From contig JAJYGU010000368.1 of assembly GCA_021784975.1 (NCBI GenBank), positions 1-11,604 on the forward strand: a stretch of 11,604 nt of DNA. The letters are read 5' to 3'. A program made the position numbers and the translations under genes. This document shows positions 4,994 to 11,380 of the stretch, in pieces. Under the pieces are notes generated by a model that worked only from the letters and a program-made list of their open reading frames with translations, ran no database searches and was not told the DNA's origin. Numbering within the stretch: position 1 is the stretch's first letter; every line of letters begins with the position of its first letter. The stretch is from Planctomycetota bacterium (GTDB taxonomy: Bacteria > Planctomycetota > Planctomycetia > Pirellulales > Thermoguttaceae).

Positions 4994-6253
4994 TCATCCC
5001 TTCTTTTGCACGTCCTCCCTGGCCGCCTTTTTCTTGCCCTCGGTTTTCTTGGCCGCGGACTTCTTGGCCGGCTTCTCGACTTTGATCGGTTTGATCAGCA
5101 GGTCTTGCTTAGACGGGAAGGCTGGAAACCTGGCGTGGGGCTCGGTCTGATACCAGTAGGCCACCGAGGCAATGTCGTCTTCCAGCGGCAGATAGCGCCC
5201 TTTCGATTTCCACCCCAGCGCCTGGATGGTCACCCTCAAGTCCTTTTCAAAACGGATCGGATCGGCAATGTGCCAGCGGTACAGGCCGAAGCGTTGGCCG
5301 GGCAGGTTGATGACCTTGGGGGGCAGGGCCTGCGGCATGCCGCTGTATGGGCTGCTGAAGGTCTGGTAGAGATGGGTTTCCGGGTTTTCAAAGCCGTAGG
5401 AGCCGCAGAAATAGTCTTCGGTGCCCGTGCCGCAGATGGTGGGAAATTTCTGGTCGCCGTCGAGGTAGAACTTGATCTCCCCTTCGCCCCACCAGTCGGG
5501 ACTGTGGACTTCCCAGGCCAGATAGGTGCCGACGTATTGACCGCGGCCGCGGACGCCGTCCAGGATCGTGTAAACCTGCTTGGCCGGCAGTCTGTGGACC
5601 CGGCGGAATTGCGCGTGCAGATAGGCCGCGTCGGCGGGCACCTGAGTGAGCGTGTAGTTGATTTGATAGTAGAGGACGATGGGCTTGTCGTCGATGTTCT
5701 CGACGGTGATCCTGGCCCTCTTGCGGAACGGCATGTTCCAGTAGCAGTTGAAACCGCTGCTGGGATTGACGCACACCGGCAGCGAATTGATCTGGCAGAA
5801 CTTGTTCCAGCCGCAAGCGAAGAAATCACCGATCGGAGCTTCGATCGAGGGCTCGGTTTCGCCGTCCCAATAGAAACGGAGAATCAGCAGCCGCGTCTTG
5901 TGGATGGGCGGCGTCATCCAAATCTGCTGAATCGCGCCGGGACCTTGGATGTCGGCCAAGGTGAAGGTTGATTTTCCCTTAATGTCGATCGAGGGCGAGA
6001 CCTTCCAGGTCTGGCCCAGCTCGCGGGCGGCGTGTTTGCCGGTGCCCTCGGTGGCCATGCCTCCCTTGCCCTTCTCGCCGGTAAAGTTCTCGGCGCTAAT
6101 CGATCGCGACTTGGCACTCGACAATCGCGGCAGGCTTCCCAAATTCATTTCCAGCCCATTGAAACCGCCCGCCGGGGCCGTGCCCTGGGCACACGCCAAG
6201 GAGCACCACAACAGGCTACCAACCATCGAGGACAGGCAGGTTCGCAAGCACAT
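4994..6253 (-). CDS. Secreted DUF2961 / GH172-type glycosidase
   Basis: 419 aa. An N-terminal signal peptide (about residues 1-23, cleavage near CAQG) predicts export; a Cys at 21 could suggest a lipoprotein, but the lipobox is imperfect. The DUF2961 domain spans about 45-375: SISAENFTGEKGKGGMAT (51-68), GDFFACGWN (142-150), WWGEGEIKFYLDGD (254-267) and GTGTEDYFCGSYGF (275-288). DUF2961 is now glycoside hydrolase family GH172, acting on alpha-D-fructofuranosides and alpha-D-arabinofuranosides. Glu257 or 259 and Glu279 are the likely catalytic pair by position (inference). The last 30 residues are Lys/Ala-rich and low in complexity, outside the domain. AGGAG lies 8 bases before the ATG. It is the first gene of a probable operon with the Gfo/Idh/MocA gene. 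Substrate unknown. Confidence 0.95.
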   Translation of the reverse strand: MCLRTCLSSMVGSLLWCSLACAQGTAPAGGFNGLEMNLGSLPRLSSAKSRSISAENFTGEKGKGGMATEGTGKHAARELGQTWKVSPSIDIKGKSTFTLADIQGPGAIQQIWMTPPIHKTRLLILRFYWDGETEPSIEAPIGDFFACGWNKFCQINSLPVCVNPSSGFNCYWNMPFRKRARITVENIDDKPIVLYYQINYTLTQVPADAAYLHAQFRRVHRLPAKQVYTILDGVRGRGQYVGTYLAWEVHSPDWWGEGEIKFYLDGDQKFPTICGTGTEDYFCGSYGFENPETHLYQTFSSPYSGMPQALPPKVINLPGQRFGLYRWHIADPIRFEKDLRVTIQALGWKSKGRYLPLEDDIASVAYWYQTEPHARFPAFPSKQDLLIKPIKVEKPAKKSAAKKTEGKKKAAREDVQKKG

Positions 6254-6365
6254 TGTCTTCTCTCCTCTCGCAGGAACAACCGGGTGTCAAAATAGCGGCC
6301 GAAGAAGCCAAAACCGACGCCAATGCCGTACACGCCGGCTATTGTAGCACCCCCGCGGCCAGGCA

Positions 6366-6496
6366 ACAACAAATCGCAGGCCGCCGGCGGACGAAGGGGA
6401 CAGGCACCGTTTTCGCCGCTGGCGGTTCCTACCACGGTTACGTCGAGGACGGCGAAAACGGAGCCAGTCCCCGGCCGCGCCACAACAAATCGCAGG
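6366..6496. repeat. Direct repeats flanking REP copy A
   Basis: ACAACAAATCGCAGG occurs exactly at 6366-6380 and again at 6482-6496, 116 bases apart, and similarity continues for about ten bases (GCCGCCGGCGG against GCTGCCGGGCGG). The 77-bp hairpin repeat sits between them. This suggests either a tandem duplication with one REP inside each period, or a compound repeat unit. Confidence 0.5.
6396..6472. repeat. 77-bp REP-like hairpin, copy A
   Basis: It begins GGGGACAGGCACCG and ends CGGAGCCAGTCCCC. The 23-base arms pair except for two symmetric A-A mismatches, leaving a loop of about 31 bases. It shares about 79% identity by eye with copy B at 8216-8292, at the same length and orientation. It lies between the end of the sigma factor gene and the start of the GH172 gene. 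Its tip GGGGACAGGC matches the tip of the RAYT element, so it is a likely substrate of such a transposase (inference). Confidence 0.75.
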
Positions 6497-6536
6497 CTGC
6501 CGGGCGGCATGATCGGCGGGGACGGAACGGAGAATC

Positions 6537-7124
6537 TCAGCGGGCGGCGGAATCCACCCCGAAGTGGCGCATCTTGCTGCGGGCACGGCTGAGCACCGGA
6601 CCAATGCTGTTTTCCGGCACCCCCACCGCCGAACTGATCTCCTGGTAGCTCTTGCCTTCCAGGTGGTACATGCGGACGATATCCGCCTCGGCGCCCTGCA
6701 AGCTGCTCAGCAAACGTTGCACTTCTTCCTGGTCAGCCAGTTGTTGCTCGACGGTCGGGTGCGGATCAGGGACGCCCTGGGCCGAATGCACGCCGTTGCC
6801 TTCCGCCAAGCGAGAGGTGGCCATCCGCGCCAGCAATTCCTTGACCACCACCCGTCGCGCCACTACCGTCAAGTAGGTGGCCAGACTGCTCTTGCCGCGA
6901 AAGGCGCGCAGCACCGCAAAGTCGTTTTTCAGAGCGGTCAGGAAGACCTCGGCGCACAGATCATCGCGATCGGCCGGCGTCAGGCGCACGCTCCGCGCCC
7001 GCGCCGTGTGATTGGCCACGTGGACGATCAGCCCCATGAATCGGTCGACGAAGTCCTCCCACGCTCTCGGCTTCCGTTGCAGACAGCGTTCCAGGAGGTT
7101 GCGGTCGATCTCCGAGAGTCCCAC
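6537..7124 (-). CDS. ECF-type RNA polymerase sigma factor
   Basis: 195 aa. The region 2 domain (about 8-100) contains WEDFVDRFMGLIVHV and the core-binding segment DDLCAEVFLTALKND, then the -10 recognition helix STYL-like stretch FRGKSSLATYLTVVARR (75-91). A linker (101-130) leads to region 4 (about 134-187), with the helix-turn-helix SYQEISSAVGVPENSIGPVL that reads the -35 element. Lengths and motifs fit ECF (group 4) sigma-70 proteins. The start is GTG at 7124, with AGAGGA 7 bases before it; an ATG at 7140 is out of frame. No anti-sigma factor or receptor gene is adjacent, so its control is not visible here. The targets cannot be inferred. Confidence 0.95.
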   Translation of the reverse strand: MGLSEIDRNLLERCLQRKPRAWEDFVDRFMGLIVHVANHTARARSVRLTPADRDDLCAEVFLTALKNDFAVLRAFRGKSSLATYLTVVARRVVVKELLARMATSRLAEGNGVHSAQGVPDPHPTVEQQLADQEEVQRLLSSLQGAEADIVRMYHLEGKSYQEISSAVGVPENSIGPVLSRARSKMRHFGVDSAAR

Positions 7125-7426
7125 GCAGTCGTCCTCTCATGAAAAGCGACGCCTCGAGCCGCTCTCCCTCCGTGGAGAGCCGCGGATGCACGCCGAAACC
7201 CGATGGCAGGCTACAACCCCGTCTATTAGCCGATTGTAAATAGAACGGGGGAAAGAAACAAGTCAGCCTCGGAAAGACCGGCGGGCTGGGTTGACCGCTG
7301 CGGCAACGCAAGCGCACTCATCCAGTTAACGGCGTGGGCTCAGCAGCCCTATCTCCAAAAACATATCTGCAAGTCTTTAGCTGCCAAGGGGTTGTAGGTT
7401 GGAATTGACCGATTGCTCCAACCCGC
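7125..7426. other. Intergenic region upstream of the sigma factor
   Basis: About 300 bases without a convincing gene. It holds a 7-bp hairpin at 7161-7180 (GCTCTCC and GGAGAGC around a 6-base loop), which lies in the sigma factor's leader, about 37-56 bases before the start. A weak 5-bp stem (GGGCT..AGCCC, 7336-7349) lies about 80 bases beyond the stop of the HNH gene and lacks a T-run. No clear promoter is identified. Confidence 0.4.
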
Positions 7427-8026
7427 TTATTCCTTGGCCCCGACCTCCCAGTGCACGCCATCGAGCCAAGTGGCCCAACTCTTGTACTTGGGATTGGTGA
7501 GCTTCAACATCAGCATGGGATTGCGTTTGGGACGAGCCGGGGCGTGGATGAGCTTCATGCGGGCTTCGTGGGGGGTGCGGCCGCCTTTGCGTACATTGCA
7601 GGCCAGGCAGGCGCAGACCACGTTCTCCCAGGTGGTTTCCCCGCCGCGGCTGCGAGGCACCACGTGATCGATGCTCAACAGGTGGGCGGCGAAGTGACGC
7701 CCGCAATACTGGCAGAGGTGTCCGTCGCGGGCCAGCACGTTGCGGCGGTTCAGGTGCAGCTTTTGCTTCGGCAAGCGATCAAAACTGAGCAAACGGATCA
7801 CCCGCGGCACCTGGATCTCAAAGTTCACTGCCCGGATCCAGTCGTCCTCGGCCAGCTTGATCTCGGCGCGCAATTCGCTGATTTCCCGCCAGGACTCAAA
7901 GGAATAGGTGGCGAATTTCCCTTCTTCCAGATGGATCACTTCGGCCAGTTCGCGGCAGAGCAAGCCGAAGGCCCGCCGCACGTTCACTACATGAACCGCC
8001 ATGTACAAGCGGTTGAGCACCAACAC
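7427..8026 (-). CDS. HNH endonuclease-domain protein
   Basis: The C-terminal half is an HNH nuclease with zinc cysteines. Numbered from GTG 8026: CQYC at 105-108, IDHVVPRSRGG at 119-129 (the catalytic His is in DHV), WENVV at 133-137, CLAC-N at 140-144 and HEAR at 153-156. HNH proteins of this short type cut DNA non-specifically or act in repair or restriction; the role here is unknown. The N-terminal part begins VLVLNRLYMAVHVVNVRRAF and includes a helical region. The frame is open to GTG 8212, but residues before VLVLN look non-conserved and a promoter-like TATTAT lies inside, so I chose GTG 8026 (199 aa). TTG 8038 or ATG 8002 are alternatives; none has a clear ribosome site. No restriction or methylase partner is nearby. 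Confidence 0.9.
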   Translation of the reverse strand: MLVLNRLYMAVHVVNVRRAFGLLCRELAEVIHLEEGKFATYSFESWREISELRAEIKLAEDDWIRAVNFEIQVPRVIRLLSFDRLPKQKLHLNRRNVLARDGHLCQYCGRHFAAHLLSIDHVVPRSRGGETTWENVVCACLACNVRKGGRTPHEARMKLIHAPARPKRNPMLMLKLTNPKYKSWATWLDGVHWEVGAKE

Positions 8027-8215
8027 GCTGCACGACAACCCCGAGCCGGCGGGGGCGGGCGGCGAGTCGTCAACAGAAGGCTCTCGCCGCGGGCCATGAG
8101 CCCGCGCGGTGCGCGGTCCGGCGGTTTGAACGGCTTGCACGTCGAGCCCCCTACTGAAGGTGCATTCGATTTTACTCGATCCTTTCCCATAATACCAGGG
8201 TCGCGGTGGCACGGA

Positions 8216-8292
8216 GGGGACAGGCGCCGTTTTCGCCGACGGCAGTTGCCAGCCGTGGTATGTCGAAGGCGGCCAAAACGGAGCCAGTCGCC
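8216..8292. repeat. 77-bp REP-like hairpin, copy B
   Basis: It begins GGGGACAGGCGCCG and ends CGGAGCCAGTCGCC. It aligns without gaps to copy A (6396-6472), with about 16 differences in 77. Two arm changes (C before AAAA, and G in GTCGCC) are not compensated, so this hairpin is more decayed than copy A. It lies between the divergent HNH gene and the 8447 gene, just upstream of the longest possible HNH frame. Confidence 0.75.
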
Positions 8293-8347
8293 GGCTTTGA
8301 GTTCCGTCTGCCGGGCTTGAAAAAAATAAATTTTGTCCCGACTCGGC

Positions 8348-8377
8348 TTGTCAGCGTTAGTGGCCCCGCATTAGGAT
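8348..8377 (+). promoter_or_regulatory. Candidate sigma-70 promoter for the 8447 gene
   Basis: TTGTCA (8348-8353, five of six to the -35 consensus), an 18-base spacer, then TAGGAT (8372-8377, four of six to the -10 consensus). It would start transcription about 60 bases before the ATG at 8447. In a high-GC genome such matches occur by chance, so this is tentative. Confidence 0.35.
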
Positions 8378-8446
8378 ACAGATATCGGGAGTGCAGTCTG
8401 TCTTTCGCGTGTCGGCCTTCGCCCAGATTTTACGGAGAGCGGGGAA

Positions 8447-8752
8447 ATGATCCGATACTCATGCGATCTGTGCAAGCGGGATCTCGATCCTGAGCATGAT
8501 CTCCGTTACGTCGTCAAGATCGAGGTCTATGCGGCCTTCGATCCGACCACCGACGGCGAGGAAGACGATCGCGACCACCTCGAGGAAATCCAGGACATCT
8601 TGGAGCGCCTGGAAGATTCCGACAGCGATCAGGTCGGCGACGACGTCTATCAGCAGTTGCGGTTCGACCTCTGCCCGGAGTGTCGCAAGAAGTTCGCCAG
8701 GAACCCGCTGGCGCGGGAGGCCGCCAAGGTCTTCGACTTCAGCTCGAACTAA
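8447..8752 (+). CDS. Small CxxC/CxxC zinc-ribbon-like protein, unknown role
   Basis: 101 aa. CDLC (residues 6-9) and CPEC (76-79) form the two halves of a likely four-cysteine zinc site, brought together around an intervening domain. The middle (35-66) is strongly acidic (GEEDDRDHLEEIQDILERLE), probably a helix. The end is basic, then FDFSSN. The start ATG follows GGAGAGCGGGGAA, a usable ribosome site. Length and layout resemble conserved hypothetical proteins of planctomycetes (from memory, not searched). It is transcribed away from the HNH gene and followed by a hairpin, so probably a single-gene unit. No function can be assigned. Confidence 0.9.
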   Translation: MIRYSCDLCKRDLDPEHDLRYVVKIEVYAAFDPTTDGEEDDRDHLEEIQDILERLEDSDSDQVGDDVYQQLRFDLCPECRKKFARNPLAREAAKVFDFSSN

Positions 8753-8756
8753 TTGC

Positions 8757-8805
8757 GAGACCTCGACTCCACGGTCTCGGTGGGGCTCGCTGCGCTCGAC
8801 CCACC
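8757..8805. repeat. Hairpin pair after the 8447 gene (terminator/REP-like)
   Basis: Directly after the TAA, GAGACC (8757-8762) pairs with GGTCTC (8773-8778). It is followed at once by GGTGGG (8779-8784) pairing with CCCACC (8800-8805) around a CTCGCTGCGCTCG loop. There is no T-run. The second hairpin matches, from memory, a motif of the GGTGGGTCGAGCGCAGCGAG type that recurs in intergenic DNA of several bacterial genomes; that recurrence was not checked here. Confidence 0.5.
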
Positions 8806-8928
8806 CTACGTGCTGCGTGCATAATCCCCTCCAGCGTCGAGCCGCTTGTCGCTCTGCCGCCGGGCTGCTAGGATTTAGGCTCTGCCGAGCAGCAAGTATG
8901 CCGTTCCGCGAACCGTTCGATATTTCCC

Positions 8929-10014
8929 ATGAGCAACGAGATTATGCCGAGCAACGAGATCTTGAAGGTGGCCGTCATCGGCGGCGACGGCACGGGGCCC
9001 GAAGTGGCCGCCGAGGGGGTGAAGGTACTGAAGGCGGTAGCCGCCTTGGAAGGCATCCAGTACGAACTGACCGATTTTGATTATGGCGGCCAGCGCTACT
9101 TGAAGACCGGCGAAATCCTCCCGCCCGGCGCTTTTGATGAGCTCCGCAAGTTTCCGGCTATTTTGCTAGGCGCGGTGGGTCATCCGGACGTGCCGCCGGG
9201 AGTTCTGGAAAAAGGTCTGCTCTTGGAACTGCGGTTCCGCTTCGATCAGTACATCAACCTGCGGCCGGTCAAGCTCTTTCCCGGCGTGGAGACCCCGCTG
9301 GCCGGCAAGGGGCCAGACGACATCGACTTTATCGTCGTCCGCGAGAACACCGAAGACATGTACGTCGGCATGGGCGGTTTCCTCAAGAAGAACACGCCCG
9401 ACGAAGTGGCCACCCAGATCGCCATCTATAGCCGCAAGGGCTGCGAACGCTGCATCCGCTGGGCCTTCAACCTGACCCGCAAGCGGAACAAGAAGAAGCG
9501 GCTGACGCTGGTCGCCAAGACGAACGTTTTGACCTTCGGGCATGACCTTTGGTGGCGGACCTTCCAGGAGGTGGCCCAGGAATATCCCGACATCCAGGCC
9601 GACTACAATCACGTCGATGCCTGCTGCATGTGGATGGTCAAGAACCCGGAATACTTCGACGTGATCGTGACCACCAACATGTTCGGCGACATCATCACCG
9701 ACCTGGCCGGCATCTTGCAGGGCGGCATGGGCGTGGCCGCCGGCGGCAACATCAATCCCGAGCCGGGCGGCACCAGCATGTTCGAGCCGATGGGCGGCAG
9801 CGCCCCGAAGTACACCGGCACCGGCAAGATCAATCCCATCGCCGCCATCAGCGCCACCGCCATGCTGTTGGAACAAAACGGGCACGAGAAGGCGGCCAAC
9901 CGGGTGATCAATGCCATCCAAACCGTCACCGGCACCAAGATGAAAAGCCAGGCCGCCGGCAAGATGGGCTACACCACCACCCAGGTCGGCGACCTGGTGT
10001 GCGAGGCACTGTAA
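8929..10014 (+). CDS. Isocitrate/isopropylmalate dehydrogenase family enzyme
   Basis: 361 aa, full family length. These enzymes oxidise a 2-hydroxy acid with NAD(P) and decarboxylate it, using Mg or Mn. Motifs: GDGTGPEV (19-26), FDQYINLRPVKLFPG (105-119, substrate-binding Arg), VRENTEDMY (137-145), AKTNVL (196-201, catalytic Lys197), HVDA (228-231) and TNMFGDIITDLA (249-260) with metal-binding Asp, then GSAPKY (290-295) and INPIAAI (301-307). Substrate is unclear: VRENTEDMY resembles isocitrate dehydrogenases, while FDQYINLRP resembles tartrate/D-malate dehydrogenases. LeuB (3-isopropylmalate) is possible, but no leucine-pathway gene is adjacent. The first 15 bases of the frame are nearly repeated (ATG..AGCAACGAG twice), so ATG 8944 is an alternative start. 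It is followed by an SDR gene after 5 bases. Confidence 0.95.
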   Translation: MSNEIMPSNEILKVAVIGGDGTGPEVAAEGVKVLKAVAALEGIQYELTDFDYGGQRYLKTGEILPPGAFDELRKFPAILLGAVGHPDVPPGVLEKGLLLELRFRFDQYINLRPVKLFPGVETPLAGKGPDDIDFIVVRENTEDMYVGMGGFLKKNTPDEVATQIAIYSRKGCERCIRWAFNLTRKRNKKKRLTLVAKTNVLTFGHDLWWRTFQEVAQEYPDIQADYNHVDACCMWMVKNPEYFDVIVTTNMFGDIITDLAGILQGGMGVAAGGNINPEPGGTSMFEPMGGSAPKYTGTGKINPIAAISATAMLLEQNGHEKAANRVINAIQTVTGTKMKSQAAGKMGYTTTQVGDLVCEAL

Positions 10015-10019
10015 GGGGT

Positions 10020-10790
10020 ATGAAAGACACCATCTTCGATCTCACCGGCCGCACGACCCTGGTCACCGGCGGCAGCAAGGGAATCGGCCGGGCCATTGCG
10101 ACACTCTTCGCTCAGGCCGGCGCCGAACTGTTTCTGTGCAGCCGGCACGAGGACGAGCTTGCCGCGACGGCCGCGGAAATTCGCCGAGCTGCAAACACGC
10201 GTGTCGCGTATCTGGCCGCCGACCTGACCATCCGCGACGATGTTTTGCGTCTGGCCGACGCCGCGCTGCGGACGATGGGCAAGGTGGACATCTTGGTCAA
10301 CAATGCCGGGGCCAACCTGCCCCAGGCGATCCACGAGATCCGCGACGACGATTGGGATCGGCTGCTGCAAATCAACTTAACCGCCGCCATGGCGTTGACG
10401 CGGGCCATCGTACCCGACATGAAACGGCGGCGCTGGGGCAGGGTCCTCTTTCTCTCCTCGATCATGGGCCTGGCCAGCACGCCGGGCCGCAACGCCTATT
10501 CGGCCGCCAAGGCCGCCTTGCTCGGCCTGGCGCGGGCATGCGCGCTGGACCTGGGGCCGTACAACATCACCGTCAATTGCCTGGCGCCGGGTCCGATCCT
10601 CACCGACATGCCGATGGCCATCCTCAGCCCCGAGCAGAAGGAAGCCCTGGCCGCACGGACCGCCTTCAATCGCTGGGGGCGGCCGGAGGAGGTGGCCGGA
10701 CCCGCGCTGCTGCTGGCCAGCGAGGCCGGCAGCTATATTACCGGCACGGTGCTGGTCGTCGACGGCGGGGCGTTGGCAAGAGTGTTTTGA
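10020..10790 (+). CDS. Classical SDR-family NAD(P)-dependent oxidoreductase
   Basis: 256 aa, the usual length for a classical short-chain dehydrogenase/reductase. TGGSKGIG (16-23) binds the cofactor, NNAG (94-97) stabilises the core sheet, and the tetrad is N119, S147, Y160, K164 (YSAAK). The C-terminal GTVLVVDGG (242-250) is typical of FabG and sugar-acid dehydrogenase types. The segment around residues 188-205 is the usual substrate lid. The true start is ATG 10020; a longer open frame back to 9549 lies inside the upstream gene and is not coding. AAGGGG just before the ATG is close for a ribosome site. Only 5 bases separate it from the upstream dehydrogenase, so the two are likely one operon and may act in one pathway. 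The substrate cannot be read from sequence. Confidence 0.95.
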   Translation: MKDTIFDLTGRTTLVTGGSKGIGRAIATLFAQAGAELFLCSRHEDELAATAAEIRRAANTRVAYLAADLTIRDDVLRLADAALRTMGKVDILVNNAGANLPQAIHEIRDDDWDRLLQINLTAAMALTRAIVPDMKRRRWGRVLFLSSIMGLASTPGRNAYSAAKAALLGLARACALDLGPYNITVNCLAPGPILTDMPMAILSPEQKEALAARTAFNRWGRPEEVAGPALLLASEAGSYITGTVLVVDGGALARVF

Positions 10791-10863
10791 AGGGGCCGGA
10801 ACGCTACGGCGACGCGGAGACAAACGAAAAATGGAAGATGCAAAAGGCAAATTGGGCTCGAAT

Positions 10864-10926
10864 CTCAGTCCTTAATCTCTGATCCCTGATCCCTGACCTC
10901 TGACCCCTAAGTCCTGACCTCTGACA
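10864..10926. repeat. Degenerate CTGACCC-type tandem repeats
   Basis: About eight imperfect 7-8 base units of the type CTGATCC, CTGACCT, CTGACCC, in a run ending three bases before the ATG of the YbjQ gene. The preceding bases (AAATGGAAGATGCAAAAGGC) are A-rich. The run occupies the place where a ribosome site should be. Confidence 0.6.
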
Positions 10927-10929
10927 GCC

Positions 10930-11274
10930 ATGCACGTTCCGGTCACCACCACCTATACGATCGAAGGCTACCGCATCGTCGAGTACAAAGGCATCGTCCG
11001 CGGCATCATTGTCCGGTCGCCGACGATCCGGCAAGGCATTTTGGGCGGCCTGAAGAACATCATCGGCGGCAACATCGGGGCCTACACCGAGATGTGCGAG
11101 CAGGCCCGTCAGCAGGCCTATGACTTGCTGATCGAACACGCTACCCAACTCGGGGCCAACGCGGTGGTCGGGCTGCGATATGATGCCGCCGACGTGGGCG
11201 GAGACAAGGCCTCGGCCACCGAAGTGCTCTGCTACGGCACCGCGGTGGTGATCGAGCCGGTTGGGGATGCATGA
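10930..11274 (+). CDS. YbjQ / UPF0145 family protein
   Basis: 114 aa, the usual length for UPF0145 (YbjQ, a putative heavy-metal-binding domain by its Pfam name). Seen: an N-terminal strand with TTTYTIEGYRIVEYKGIVRG, the family segment GGLKNIIGGNIGAYTEMCEQ, a helix rich in Ala/Gln (about 55-75), then GANAVVGLRYDAADVG (75-90) and a final strand EVLCYGTAVVIEP. Family members form a pentameric or larger ring in solved structures; the cellular role is not settled. The start codon directly follows a repeat run with no ribosome site, so translation may be leader-driven or the start may differ. It is probably transcribed on its own, since 139 bases separate it from the SDR gene. Confidence 0.95.
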   Translation: MHVPVTTTYTIEGYRIVEYKGIVRGIIVRSPTIRQGILGGLKNIIGGNIGAYTEMCEQARQQAYDLLIEHATQLGANAVVGLRYDAADVGGDKASATEVLCYGTAVVIEPVGDA

Positions 11275-11380
11275 CCGCGGCGGACTGTCCCGATTCTTGC
11301 GGCGATCATGCGGCGCATGGTGCCCGGTCACAAAAATGGGGCTGCCCCGCTCTGCGCACCCAGCCAGCGGGTTCTGCCGT

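Noticed and set aside
4928..5971. A 347-codon plus-strand frame opposite the GH172 gene
   Set aside because: Antisense shadow; the minus strand has a signal peptide, ribosome site and GH172 motifs.
9549..10019. N-terminal extension of the SDR frame to 9549
   Set aside because: It lies within the upstream dehydrogenase in another frame and reads as His/Arg-rich low-complexity sequence; the SDR domain starts at 10020.
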